A stretch of 64,000 bases of DNA from Vombatus ursinus. Taxonomy: Eukaryota; Chordata; Mammalia; Diprotodontia; Vombatidae. The position numbers and the translations under genes are program-made. Within the stretch, counting starts at the first letter, position 1; each line of letters begins with the position of its first letter. This document shows positions 25,349-36,207 of this stretch, piece by piece. The notes under the pieces were generated by a model. That model did no database searches. It was not told the DNA's origin and saw only the letters and a program-made list of their open reading frames with translations. The stretch is from NCBI RefSeq assembly GCF_900497805.2, contig NW_020954610.1:17516535-17580534 (forward strand). The letters run 5' to 3'.

Positions 25349-25663
25349 ATTTCTTTTATCTCTATGGGATATATGCCCAGTAGTGATATCACTAAGTATG
25401 CATAGTTTAGTGATATTTTGGGTATAATTTGGGTATAGTTCAATATTACTTTCCAAAACAGACTTTCACAGCTCTACAAAAGTAAATTAGTGTGCCCTGT
25501 TTTCCCACAGGCCCTCCAACAAGTATCATTTTCTTTTTTTAATTATCTTTACCAGCCTAATAGGTTTGAGTGGAAACCTTGAAGTTGTTTTAATTTGCAT
25601 TTCTCTTCTTATTTGTGGTTTGGAGCATTTTTTCACATGGATGTTGATAACTTGCATTTCTTT

Positions 25664-25910
25664 TTTGTTGTTTGTTTTTGTTGCTGTTGAGTCATTTAAG
25701 TCATATCCAACTCTGTGATCCTGTTTGGGGTTTTCCTGGCAGAGAAACTAGAGTGGTTTACTGTTTTCTGCTCCAGCCCAAGATGAGGAACTGAGGCAAA
25801 CAGGATTAAATAACTTGTCACACAGCCATTAAGCATCTGAGGTTGGATCTGAACTCCTGAATATGAATCTTTCTAATTCCAGGTCTATTTAGTGCCACCT
25901 AGCTACCATT
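25664..25910 (-). mobile_element. MAR1 CORE-SINE nested in L1
   Basis: Reversed MAR1: ttgttgctgttgagtcattt, ggggttttcctggcagagaa, gatgaggaactgaggcaaac and the head at gtgccacctagctacc. The L1 resumes on its right. Confidence 0.8.
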
Positions 25911-27881
25911 TCTTCTTCTGAGAACTGCTTATTCCTTGGGAAATCATTCTTCCTAAATGTTTGTATCAATTCCCTATGTATCTCAAATATCAGACCTTTA
26001 TCAGAAAATGTTGTTGAAAGTTTTCCCTCATTACCTATTTCCCTTCTAAGTGCGTTGATTTTGTTTGTACAAAAACATTATCAAATCTTAACCATTTTAT
26101 CTTTTATCATCCCTTTCTCTTGTTTGATCAATTCTCCCCTTATCCATAATTGCAAAAATTCTGTTTACCATTTTTTTCTAATTTATGATGTGACCTGTTA
26201 TACTAGGACATTTATCCATTTGTACTTTATTGTGGCATCAATGTGAGATGTTGATCTAAGCATAATTTCTCCTAGACTATGTTACCATTTTCCCAGAAAT
26301 TTTTGTCCATACTGTAGGAGTTGGTGTCTTTGGGTTTATCAAATACTGTGCTATGTTTGATTACTTCTACATTTTGTATGCCTAATCTATTTCATTGATC
26401 AACTTTTTTATTTTTTTAAATGATACCAAATAGTTTGGGTGATTACTGTGTTCTAGTATAATTTGAAATAAGGTATTGCTAGGCCCCTTTCCTTTCTACT
26501 TTTTTCATTATTTCCCTTGAGATTCTTGACCTTTAATTTCTCCAAATGAATTTTATTTTAATTTTCTTCTAGCTCTATGAAGCAGCCTTTTGGTAATTTA
26601 CTTGATATGGCACTGAATCACAAAATTAATTTAGGTAGTATTGTCATTTTTGTTATGTCAGCACATCTCAACTGTGAGAAATTAATATTTCTCCAATTAT
26701 TTGTCTTCCTTTAATTCTATAAAAGTGTTTTGAAGTTATTTTCATAAAATTCCCATGTATATCTTGGTGAGTGGATTTCCAGACATTTTATACATTCTCT
26801 AGTTAATTTGAATAAATTTCTTTTTCTATCTCTTCCTGCTGTGTTTTCATGGTAATATACAGAAAAGCTAATAATTTCTTTGAGTTTATTTTATATCCTG
26901 CTACTTTACTGAAGTTATTGACTGTTTCAATTAATATTTAATTGACTTCCTAAAGTTCTTAATGCAAACCATCAATCATCAGCAAAAACAGTAATAATTT
27001 TGTTGCTTCTTTACCTATGCTTATTCCTCCAATTTATTTGTTTGTTCTTTCACTGAATCTAGAATTTTAGAACCACAATCAATAATAGTAGTGACAATGG
27101 ACATCCTTGCTTAACCCATGATTTTATCAAAAAGGTCTCTACCATTTTTCTCAGATACCATCTCCTTAGTCAGCTGTTTACTTCTCGGATCAATATTTTT
27201 TCTTTTGCAACCTTTGCTTTCAATGGGCAACAATGAGGAAAATAAATAGTGTCTTTTAGTTTCTTGCTCATGATTTCAGTCCATTCTGGAAATAGCATCC
27301 GTTCCCATGTGGAATCCTCAGAGATGGAGAGCAAGTATTTGTTTTGATGTCTTGGAAGATTCTATCATTACTTGGATTCATGACCACAGGAATCTAATAG
27401 GCCCCTATTCTCATCAAGTTGACAGTATTTTTGAGCTGGTAATACTTCAGTCACTGGATGACCTCTGACCCAGTAACTTCTCTGGGTCTATTATTTCATT
27501 CCTTGGAGGACAAGTAACTATTTTCTCCCAAGACCATCCAGCTCTTCCTTCTTCAAAAAGAACCTCAAAATCTATTTTTTTTTAACAAAAACCAAATAAA
27601 ATTAGCATTCCATAGGCAAAGTGGAACCTTAAAAAAAGGGTTATACAGAAAACTACAAATCTCTATAATATACAGTTTGTTTTTACTTTTAAATAAACAT
27701 ATTTATAATAAATTATTAAATATATAACACATTCAACATGTAGCTTTCAAAGCTGTCCTCCTTGTCTTCTTTCTGACTTTCCTTCATTCTACCTGTACAT
27801 TAAAAAAAAAAAACTTTCAGTGATCCTCTTTTCTTTTTCTATTTTCTTTTTCACATTTCTATCCCTACTCTAACCACAAAT

Positions 27882-27925
27882 TAGAAAGAAACAAAGAAAG
27901 AAAGGAAGGAAGGAAGGAAGAAAAG
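27882..27925 (+). repeat. (GAAA)n/(GGAA)n microsatellite
   Basis: A purine-only stretch of AAAG and GGAA units. Confidence 0.85.
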
Positions 27926-28189
27926 CAAAACAAAACCCCTCGTAATAAATATGTATAGGGGAGCAAAACAAATTCCCACATTGGTCTGACGTTCTCTAGG
28001 CTCTCCAACTACCTCTTCCACTTCTGATGCCTTTTTCCCCCAACTGAAACTCTGCTTCTGGTTTTATTTTGTTTTGTTTTTTCAGGAAAATTGCATTATC
28101 CCTAATAACTCAGAATGTGGGGTTGAGTCCCTTCACCTATAAAATATAACAAAATACATCAGGTGATTCTAATGCCCCTTTATAGTGCC

Positions 28190-28310
28190 AGAACACTATA
28201 TTCAAATAATCAGTGTCTACTATGTGTCAGATTCTGTAGTAGGTGATGGAGATACAAAGACAAACACGGTGAACGGTCTCTGTCCTCAGGGAGCTTATAC
28301 CCTTATCAGG
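28190..28310 (+). repeat. Old interspersed repeat, family unassigned
   Basis: Words gtgtctactatgtgtcagat, gtgatggagatacaaagaca and ctcagggagcttataccctt belong to the same family as the copy near 15745. Confidence 0.5.
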
Positions 28311-28465
28311 GAAAAAAAAATGTACATTTGTAAGACTATGCAAAGTTAATACAAGTTAACTTCCCCCACTGAAAGTGAGGCACTAGTAGCTAATGGGGAG
28401 TAATTACATAGGGTGCTATGTATGAGGTAGCTCTTGAGCTGATTTTTTGGGGAAAGTTAGAGATT

Positions 28466-28735
28466 TGAGGCAGCTATGTGGTACAGTGGTTAGAGAGCTG
28501 TACTGAGCCAGGAAAAATCTGCATTTAAATCCACTCTCAGGTATTTATTAGATGTGTAATCCTGGGCAAGTCAACTAACCTTTGACTGCCTCAGTTTACT
28601 CATCTGTAAAGCAGACATAATAATAGTAACTACCTCCCAGGTTGTTATAGGGATACAATTATTAAATATTTATTTGTAAAGCACTTTGAAAACTTTAAAG
28701 TACTATGTAAATGCTTGTATTACCATTATTCAAAG
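28466..28735 (+). mobile_element. MON1/MIR-type CORE-SINE
   Basis: Head ggcagctatgtggtacagtg, core taatcctgggcaagtcaact, tail ttgtaaagcactttgaaaac. Confidence 0.75.
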
Positions 28736-28789
28736 ATGTAGAAGTGAGAAGAAGTGGAGGGTGGAGTAAGTGAAGGTGTGATACATACT

Positions 28790-28930
28790 AAGGTTGAAAA
28801 ACTAGGTAGGTTGGAGCCCCGTCATAAAAGCTTTAAATGTTAAACAGAGGAATTTGTGTTTGACTCTAAATGTAATAGAGTCATTGAAATTTATTGAATA
28901 GAGTGATGTAATCAGATCTATGTGTGTGTA
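28790..28930 (-). mobile_element. L2 LINE fragment
   Basis: Reversed L2 ORF2 words, as at 16860-16980: aagctttaaatgttaaacag and gagtgatgtaatcagatcta. Confidence 0.55.
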
Positions 28931-28961
28931 TATTTTGTCTGTGTGTGTTTCTGTCAGTCTA

Positions 28962-29065
28962 TCAACAAGCATTTATTAAGCACCTATTATGTGCCAGACA
29001 CTATGTGTGAGGCAGCTAGATGGATAGAGTACTGAGCCTAGAGTCAAGAGATCTAAGTTAATTAA
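28962..29065 (+). repeat. Old repeat plus SINE head fragment
   Basis: tcaacaagcatttattaagc with tattatgtgccagacactat is followed by ggcagctagatggatagagt, the head of a CORE-SINE. Confidence 0.5.
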
Positions 29066-29244
29066 AACTTCAACACAAGTTCTTTAAGTGCTACTATTAA
29101 AACTTGTGAAGTGTGTGTATGGTTATCTGGACTGATCCAAATCTAATGTCTCAATTTCATATTCTGAATCAGGGAAATGACACATTATAATTATCATCCT
29201 CAACAGATTATATGATTTCTCTGCCTTTTAAAAAATACATTTTA

Positions 29245-31629
29245 AGGTGGAGCCAAGATGGCAGGTAAAGGCAGGGACTTGCCTAAGCTCTCCCCTAAAT
29301 CCCTCCAAATCCCTTTAAAAAATGACTCTAAACAAATTCTAGAACAGCAGAACTCACAAAAAGACGGAGTGAAACAAATTTCTAGCCGAAGACAATTTGG
29401 AAGGTCGGCATGCACCTTCCTTTCTGATGCACCAGGGTAAGAGTGAAGCACAGTCCAGCTCAGGCTGTGCCAGCACAGCCTTTGGCCCAGCAAACCAGGA
29501 GCAGTCCTTGGGAGTGACTAAATCAGCAGTAGCAGCTGCAAGGGCTGCTTCTGGAGCTCTCAGCCCCCAGATGGTAAAGGGGTCAGGAGATTACCACAGT
29601 CTTTTTGCTAGCACTGAGGCAAGACTCTGTTTCTTTGCCCATACTCAGATCCAGGTTGGAGTCCTGAGTGGCAGTCCCAGGGTGAGGAGGAGCATTAGCA
29701 CACCAGAGCTTGCAGCTGCAGTGGAGGGGGGACCCTCCTCACAGTTCCTGGGCAGAAAAGAGTGCTTGTAGTCACTCACAGAACACAGCACAGGCCAGGA
29801 GAGTAGTACCTTCCAAACTACCTTGGAAGAACTAAAAACTTACAGGTCCCTAAAAGTGCCTCTGAAAATAGCTGAAGCTTGGGACAGTGTGCCCTCCACC
29901 CTGGAAGCAGAGCCTTACTTTAACAGTTTAAAGTCGAGTGATAGGCTGGGGAAATGAGCAAACAATGAAAAAAAAAAACCAAACAAACCTCTGACTATCA
30001 AAGTTATTTTGGTGACAAGGAAGATCAAAACACACACTCAGAAGAAGACAACAAAATCAAAGCTTCTATATCCAAAGCCTCCAAGAAAAGTATGAATATT
30101 CATCTCAGACCATGGAAGAGCTCAAAGACGATTCTGAAAATCAATTAAGAGAGGTACAGGAAAAATTGGGAAGAGAAATGAGAATGATGCAAGAAAATCA
30201 TGACAAATGAGTCAACAGCTTGGTAAAGGAGACACAAAAAAATACTGAAGAAAATGACACCTTAAACAACAGATTAGACCTAATGGTAAAAGAGATTCAA
30301 AAAGTCAATGAGGAGAATGCCTTAAAAAGCAGAATTGATCAAATGGAAAAGGATGTCCAAAAGCTCACTGAAGAAAATAATTCCTTAAAAATTAGAATAG
30401 AGCAAATGGAAGCTAATGACCCCACAAGACAACAAGAAACAATAAAACAAAATAAAAAGAATGAAAAAAAATAGAAGACAATGTGAAATATCTCATTGGA
30501 AAAACAATTGACCTGGAAAATAGATCCAAGATCGATAATTTAAGAATTATTGGACTTCCTGAAAGCCATGATAAAAAAAAAGAACCTACACACCATCTTT
30601 CAAGAAATTATCAAGGAAAACTGCCCTGATATTCTAGAACCAGAGGGCAAAATAGAAATTGAAAGCATCCACCGATCTCCTCCTGAAAGAGATCCCAAAA
30701 TGAAAACTTCCCAGAATATTATAGCCAAATTCCAGAGTTCCCAGGTCAAGGAGAAAATATTGCAAGCAACCAGAAAGAAATAATTCAAGTATCATGGAGC
30801 CACAGTCAGGATAAGACAAGATTTAGCAGCTTCTACATCAATTGGGGAATAGCTGAACAAGTTGTGGTATGTAATTATGATGGAATACTATTGTACCATA
30901 AGAAATGATGATCAGGAAAAAAGAGACACCAATGCATTGTTGGTGCAGTTGTAAACTGATTCAACCATTCTGTAGAGCAATTTAGAACTATGCCCAAAGG
31001 GCTATAAAACCATGCATACCCTTTGACCTAGCAATACCACTACTAGGTCTATATCCCCAAAGAGATTTTTAAAAAAAGGAAAAGGACCTATATGTACAAA
31101 AATATTTATAGAAGCTCTTTTCTGGGGACAAAGAATTAGAAATTGAGGGGATGTCCATCAATTGCGGAATAGCTGAACCTTGAAAGACTTGCATGGGCTG
31201 ATGCAAAGTGAAATGTACTATGTACAAAGCAACAGTAACAGTGTAAGATGATCAGCCCTGAATGACTTAGCTATTCTCAGCAATACAATGATCTAAGACA
31301 ACTTATGATGAAAAGTGCTATCCATCCCCAGAGAAAGAACTGATGATGTCTGAATACAGTTTGAAACATACTTTTTTTTTTACTTTTAAAATTTTTCTTG
31401 AGGTTTTGTTTTTGTTTTTGTCTATGTTTTCTTTTACAACATGACTATTATGGATATATTTTGTATAACTACTCATGTATAACCTATATCAAATTGCTTG
31501 CCTTTTTAATGAGGAGGGTGGGAAAAGAGGAAGAGAGAGAATTTGGAACTCAAAAGTTTTAAAAATGAATGTTAAAAATTGTTTTTACATGTAACTGGGG
31601 AAAAAATAAAATAATAAAGAAAAAATATG
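29245..31629 (+). mobile_element. Complete HAL1 (half-L1) retrotransposon with target-site duplication
   Basis: The element starts with the L1-type leader gtggagccaagatggcag and ends in an A-rich tail. Both sides carry the 15-bp duplication aaaaaatacatttta (29230-29244 and 31630-31644). It has an ORF1-like coding region at about 30110-30780: a heptad-rich coiled coil (EENNSLKIRIEQMEAND), then the L1 ORF1 RNA-binding words FQEIIKENCPDILEP, IESIHRSPPERDPKM and NIIAKFQSSQVKEKILQATR. After this it passes directly to the L1 3' region, with no ORF2, which is the HAL1 layout. ORF1 is broken by a TGA at 30208-30210 and a further stop and frame shift near 30470-30550. It depended on L1 proteins for movement. 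Confidence 0.8.
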
Positions 31630-31639
31630 AAAAAATACA

Positions 31640-32165
31640 TTTTATTGATGCCTTTTGTCTTTGTCACAATTATTTTCCACTCTGTATCCCATGCTGAACA
31701 CTTTTGGAACAAATTAAAATAAACAAAAATAATACTCAATGTATACAATATTCTGACCCAGTAGCACCCTCACTCTAATCCCAATCCCCATTCCCAACTC
31801 CTACTCCTTGCCATGAGGGAAGAAATGTTTCACTTTTTTCTTCTCTGTGCCCTCCTTTATTTTTCCATTACTCAGAGTTCAACTTCCTTATAATAACCTT
31901 TTAATTTGCATTTAGAGTCAGCATGTACATTGTTATCTTGGTTTTGTGTGTTTCATGCTACAAAAGTTCATACCAATCTTCCACAATTCTTTGAATCTTC
32001 ATATTTATCAAGTCACTACTCTTTGCACAGCAATATTCTGCTGCATTCATATTTTAGTTTTCCAGCCAAATTCAGTGAGCTTATTTTCCTCCTATCCACT
32101 GTGCTTCCCCTAAAAAAGTATTGCAATGAACATTTTGGCCCAAATTAATAGGTCTTTATTACTGA
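31640..32165 (-). mobile_element. L1 LINE 3' remnant
   Basis: Reversed marsupial L1 3'-end words: tttattgatgccttttgtct, ttctgctgcattcatatttt and gtattgcaatgaacattttg. The HAL1 on its left appears to have inserted at its edge. Confidence 0.5.
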
Positions 32166-32689
32166 TTCACTTTTTTTCACACTATAGTATATACATTTTT
32201 ATTACCCCCATTAGGCAATAAGCACCTAGATGTCAGGGATTGTACCTTATTGTTCTTTGTATTCTCCATTGTAATAGTTCTTGCTTGTGGGCCAAGGACC
32301 CCTGTAGGGCCGAAGAATTATTCCAACAAGTCCAGGATTCCATTCCACAAATTTGCATTGTTATTTTGATTCTTATTCTGTAGCATGAATGCTTCACACA
32401 CAAAGTTGTTACTTTTTCAAATGTATGTAGATGCTGTTGTAATTATTCAAATACCAATTCATTCAAAAGTCATAATGAATTCATAGTAGCCTTTTGTCAT
32501 CATGTATTTTCTAGGAATTAGTGAATGAATCTGGAATCATTTATTACGTACTTATGACTGCCAGGTAGTGGAAAGATATTTCCAAGTAACTTTTAAGAAC
32601 TTTTAAGAAGTTCTCTCATTTTGGAAATGAGGATAGGCATCTGAATGAAATTGTAGCAATCGAGTAAAGGATTAGAGAAAATTAAACAT

Positions 32690-32918
32690 CTGTTCAGTTG
32701 TTTTTTCACTTGTAATCTGAGTCTTCCTTTTTTGGCAAAGATACTGGTTTGCCAATTCCTTCTCCAGCATATTTTACAGATGAGGAAACTGAGGCAAACA
32801 GGGTTAAGCGACTTGCCCAGGATCACACAGCTAATAAATGTCTGAGGCCAGATTTGAACTGAGAAAGATGAGTCTTCTTGACTCCAGGTCTGGCAATCTA
32901 TCAACTATGCCACCTAAC
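32690..32918 (-). mobile_element. MAR1 CORE-SINE
   Basis: Reversed MAR1: ggcaaagatactggtttgcc, gatgaggaaactgaggcaaa and the head at caactatgccacctaac. Confidence 0.75.
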
Positions 32919-33109
32919 CCATTTGAATTAAGCAGCTTTGCAAAACCAAAGGTCTAGTCAATATTTAACAAATGGTAATCTTTTTCAATGTAAATTTAGT
33001 TCTTCCAGTCTTCTTACCTGTTATTTCCCTCCACATACTCTGATTCAGTGACACTGGCCTTGTTGCTTGAATAAGATATTCAATCTCCCAGCGCCATGTA
33101 TTTTCACTG

Positions 33110-33415
33110 AATGTCCCCCATGCGTGGAATTCTCTTTCTCTTCTCTGCCTCCCGGCTTCCTTCAAGTCTTAGCTAAAATCCTTTCTTCTACAAGCTTTTT
33201 CTTCTTAATGTTAATTAGCATGTCCTCTGAGATATCTCCAATTTACCCTGTATAGATCATGTTTGTATACAGTTAGTCTCACTTAGTCTCCCAAATTAGA
33301 TTATTAAGTTCCTTAAGACAGGGACTGTTTTTTTCCTTTTCTTTATATCCTCAGTGCTTAGCGTAGTGCCTGGCATATATCAGGTGCCTAATAAATGTGT
33401 TAAACTGATTTTTCT
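33110..33415 (+). mobile_element. L2 LINE 3' end
   Basis: The L2 3' order is clear: gtggaattctctttctcttc, ggcttccttcaagtcttagc, gttccttaagacagggactg and agtgcctggcatatatcagg. It ends in ctaataaatgtgtt. Confidence 0.8.
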
Positions 33416-33504
33416 GCTAGTGTTTTTTATAAGTTCCTCAGCTATAACTAACACATTTGGGGAAGTAGGTCAGAGAACAATTTTGGGGGAAGACACATAT
33501 CAGT

Positions 33505-33885
33505 TATATTAAAGGATCTAAGAATTGGAAGAGACTTCGGGGGCTAGTTAGTCCAAACTGCATCTGAACAGGAATCCTTCTACAACATGTCATAACAAAT
33601 GCTAATGAAGCCTTCCACCTACCTCTATGCATCTCACATCCATTTACTCCCATTTCTTCCCTCTGGGGCCAAGGACAAGCCCAAATCTAATCCTTTTTCC
33701 ACATGATGATCCTTAAAATAACTGAAGAAAGATGTAATGCAATTCTCCCCTCCTTCCTCAACCTTTTCTCTAGATTAAACATTCCAGAGTCTTTCAACTG
33801 ATTCTCCTTTGGAGTCATTTCCAGGCCACTCACTGTCCTGGTTGCATTTTTCTGACCACTCTGCAGTTCAAGGTCCTTCCTAAAA
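33505..33885 (-). mobile_element. L3/CR1 LINE 3' end
   Basis: Reversed L3 words: ttcttccctctggggccaag, attaaacattccagagtc and cactgtcctggttgcatttt. Confidence 0.6.
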
Positions 33886-33887
33886 CA

Positions 33888-34118
33888 GCACAGCTAGGTG
33901 GTACAGCAGATAGAGCTTTGGTGTTAGAATCAGGAAGACCAGAATTCAAATCTAAACAAAGATGCTTCTGAGCTGTGACCCTTACTTCGCCTGTTTGCCT
34001 CAGTCATCAATTATAAAATGGGAATAATAATGGCACCTAGTGTTGTGAGGATCTAATATTTGTAAAGCACTTAGTGTGTGACACAAAGTAGGTGCTTAAT
34101 AAAAGCTTATTCTCTTCT
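33888..34118 (+). mobile_element. MON1/MIR-type CORE-SINE
   Basis: Head cagctaggtggtacagcaga, tail tttgtaaagcacttagtgtg and gtaggtgcttaataaaagct. Confidence 0.75.
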
Positions 34119-34119
34119 C

Positions 34120-35445
34120 TTCCCCTCCCCACCAAAATGTGACCCAAACATAATTCCTGTGCTCTGCACATTATATACTCTGAAATACTGGCTCTTGTTA
34201 AGATGGTCTATAGTTCAAAATAATTTTGTTTTTATATTAGAAGTTGGGGAGAAATAAATCCTATAGCTCAGTAACCCAATCCTGTAGTTCATAAAAGCAA
34301 TGACCCCAGAATATAAACAAAGGATAGTGATCTCTATAAGAAGTTGAATTAGAACACAAGACAGGCTGGAGAGACATGTAAAAACAAGCATGCAAGAAGA
34401 ATCAAGATTGTAATTGTGGGTAAAGAACTTGTATTTGCACCCTCTAGCACACAATTACATTAATTTTTTAATTCTTCAATTATTGCTATAAATACTACAC
34501 TTTAAAACAGGGAAGTCGGATATGGTATTTGTCTTAACAAATAATAGCACATGTTGTTTATTTCAAGATTCTATTATGGCTCAAATTTTCTTCCATGTCA
34601 TTTACTTACAATTGATAGCTTCTGTAAAAATATCCTTCCTATGGGTCCTAATCCTAGTATGGCAACTTGTTTCACTAATAATATAAAACATACGCTATAC
34701 CTTTTTTTTCCACTTTGTAGAATTACTAACACAATTATGAATTATAATGGCCTATTAAAATCTTTTAGAGAAATTAAGGAAGATGTCTTTCATAAAGGAA
34801 CATTTGGTTTTCCTAAGTTATTCTGTGGTTAGCAGTTTTCAGAAAACCTCTTCCCCCAAACACCTAACACCACACAAATATCCACTACCCCAGGGATATC
34901 ACAGGCATGTCATACAAAATAATAAACACCTTTCAATCTTGGTCAAAGGAAATCAAAGGGTGTGTTATATGTGAAAATTCCAAGTTTTTTTAGGCAGAAA
35001 GGGGTATCTGGTTATATGCATACACATACTTTTTAAATGTCCTTAAAATAATAACCAATTACTTCTAATCCATAGGACTGAGAAACACCTATTAAAAGGT
35101 TTAGCATTCTTATAGGCAAGTGCAGGTGACATTTATGGAATAGAGACACTGAGATTTTCAAAAACTTAAATTCAGAGTGAAAGTGCTGGTCAGGAAAAAA
35201 TGAGTAAAAATAATTTTGTACTGAGAAATACTTGCAATAAATTTCCACTCTTGAGAGATGATACAAATTGAGGGATATTTATGGGGATCTCTATCCTTTA
35301 ATCCTAATAGCTGTTTCTTCCACCTTGGATTAGTTGCCAAAGGGAAAAAATGGCAGCTATGATATCTTGGGTCAAATTATGATCTGAAGTAGACCTATCT
35401 GAAATTGAGCATCCATCCCAAAATGTTCACATCAAGTCAAACTTC
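34120..35445. other. Unannotated DNA just downstream of PTBP3
   Basis: Mostly AT-rich unique sequence with no repeat I can name. It could include readthrough or an extended 3' UTR, but there is no signal to support that. Confidence 0.55.
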
Positions 35446-35447
35446 TC

Positions 35448-35617
35448 TTTTTTTTCCTTTTCTTTTTTTTTTTTTTAAGGTAATTGAGGTTAAGTGACTT
35501 GCCCAGGGTCACACAGCTCTAGTAAGTGTCAAGTGTTTGGTCTGACACTGCATTCGAACTCAGGTCCTCTTGACTTTAGGGCCAGTGTTCTATCCACTGC
35601 GCCAAGTAGCTGCCCCG
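35448..35617 (-). mobile_element. tRNA-derived marsupial SINE with poly(A), reversed
   Basis: A T-run at the left (35448-35476) is the reversed A-tail. It is followed by gttaagtgacttgcccaggg and ends in tatccactgcgccaagtagc, the reversed tRNA-like head. It is fairly well preserved. Confidence 0.75.
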
Positions 35618-36201
35618 AAGCCAAACTTTTCTTGCATTGCATGTTTGAAATGATATATAGGTGTACCCACCTAATATTCTTAATTGGTTTTAGAAAAAAA
35701 GATGATGTTCAAAAAAACAGTATTACAAGGGCCAGTTAATTTCTATAGGAACATTATACACTGGTGATTAATCATTAACATTGGAGTTTCGTAATATGGT
35801 GAAGGTTTGTTCTAATATATTAATGATCTGAAACAAATGTTGGGAAGCTTAATATTGTGCAGGATATGGTTGTCCTGTATTGGTTACAATAGAGGATAAA
35901 TATGAAGGTGGAAATAATAAAGATAACAGCAAAACAAGACTGGTAAATTTCTGACACCTCCAATAAAGACAATTGTTCCATAAACAGTTGTGGAGTTACA
36001 ACAATATTTTTGATTTGTATGATTATGATACTTCAAACATTTCATTCGTGTGCTTTCTACTCTATAAAAAAGGCATCAGTTTAGATGGCTATAAGAAAAA
36101 ATAAAAGTAAGACATCATTAGAGTTACAATCAGACAAGGGGGAAACCCAAAGCAACAGACAAGAACACAGGAAATTTTAAGAGAGTACAGATGTCATGAC
36201 A

Positions 36202-36207
36202 TTTATT
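36202..36207 (-). terminator. PTBP3: Distal poly(A) signal AATAAA of PTBP3
   Basis: The transcript strand reads TTTTAATAAATGTCATGAC. The expected cleavage zone is 10-25 nt on, about 36180-36192. It is followed by a U/GU-rich stretch (TTCCTGTGTTCTTGTCTGTT), the usual CstF-type downstream element. The signal also marks the border between repeat-poor and repeat-rich DNA. Confidence 0.65.

Larger units (their letters stand above)
24770..27230 (-). mobile_element. L1 LINE 3' region, split by two SINEs
   Basis: Reversed marsupial L1 3' words run through the stretch in order: ttgttcagtcattccccaag, tgctgctataaatattgtta, ccaacaagtatcattttctt, atttgcatttctcttcttat and tatcagacctttatcagaaa. It continues to about 27230 with tggacatccttgcttaaccc. 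Two SINEs interrupt it (25063-25348 and 25664-25910). It is long but without an open frame. Confidence 0.7.

Noticed and set aside
29397-29771. 124-codon plus-strand open frame near the start of the HAL1
   Set aside because: It lies in the untranslated leader of the HAL1, has no known protein content, and overlaps the element's 5' region.
1-36180. A neighbouring host gene (in other mammals SUSD1 lies downstream of PTBP3)
   Set aside because: I saw no exon with convincing protein content or splice sites. The stretch is repeats and unique non-coding DNA.
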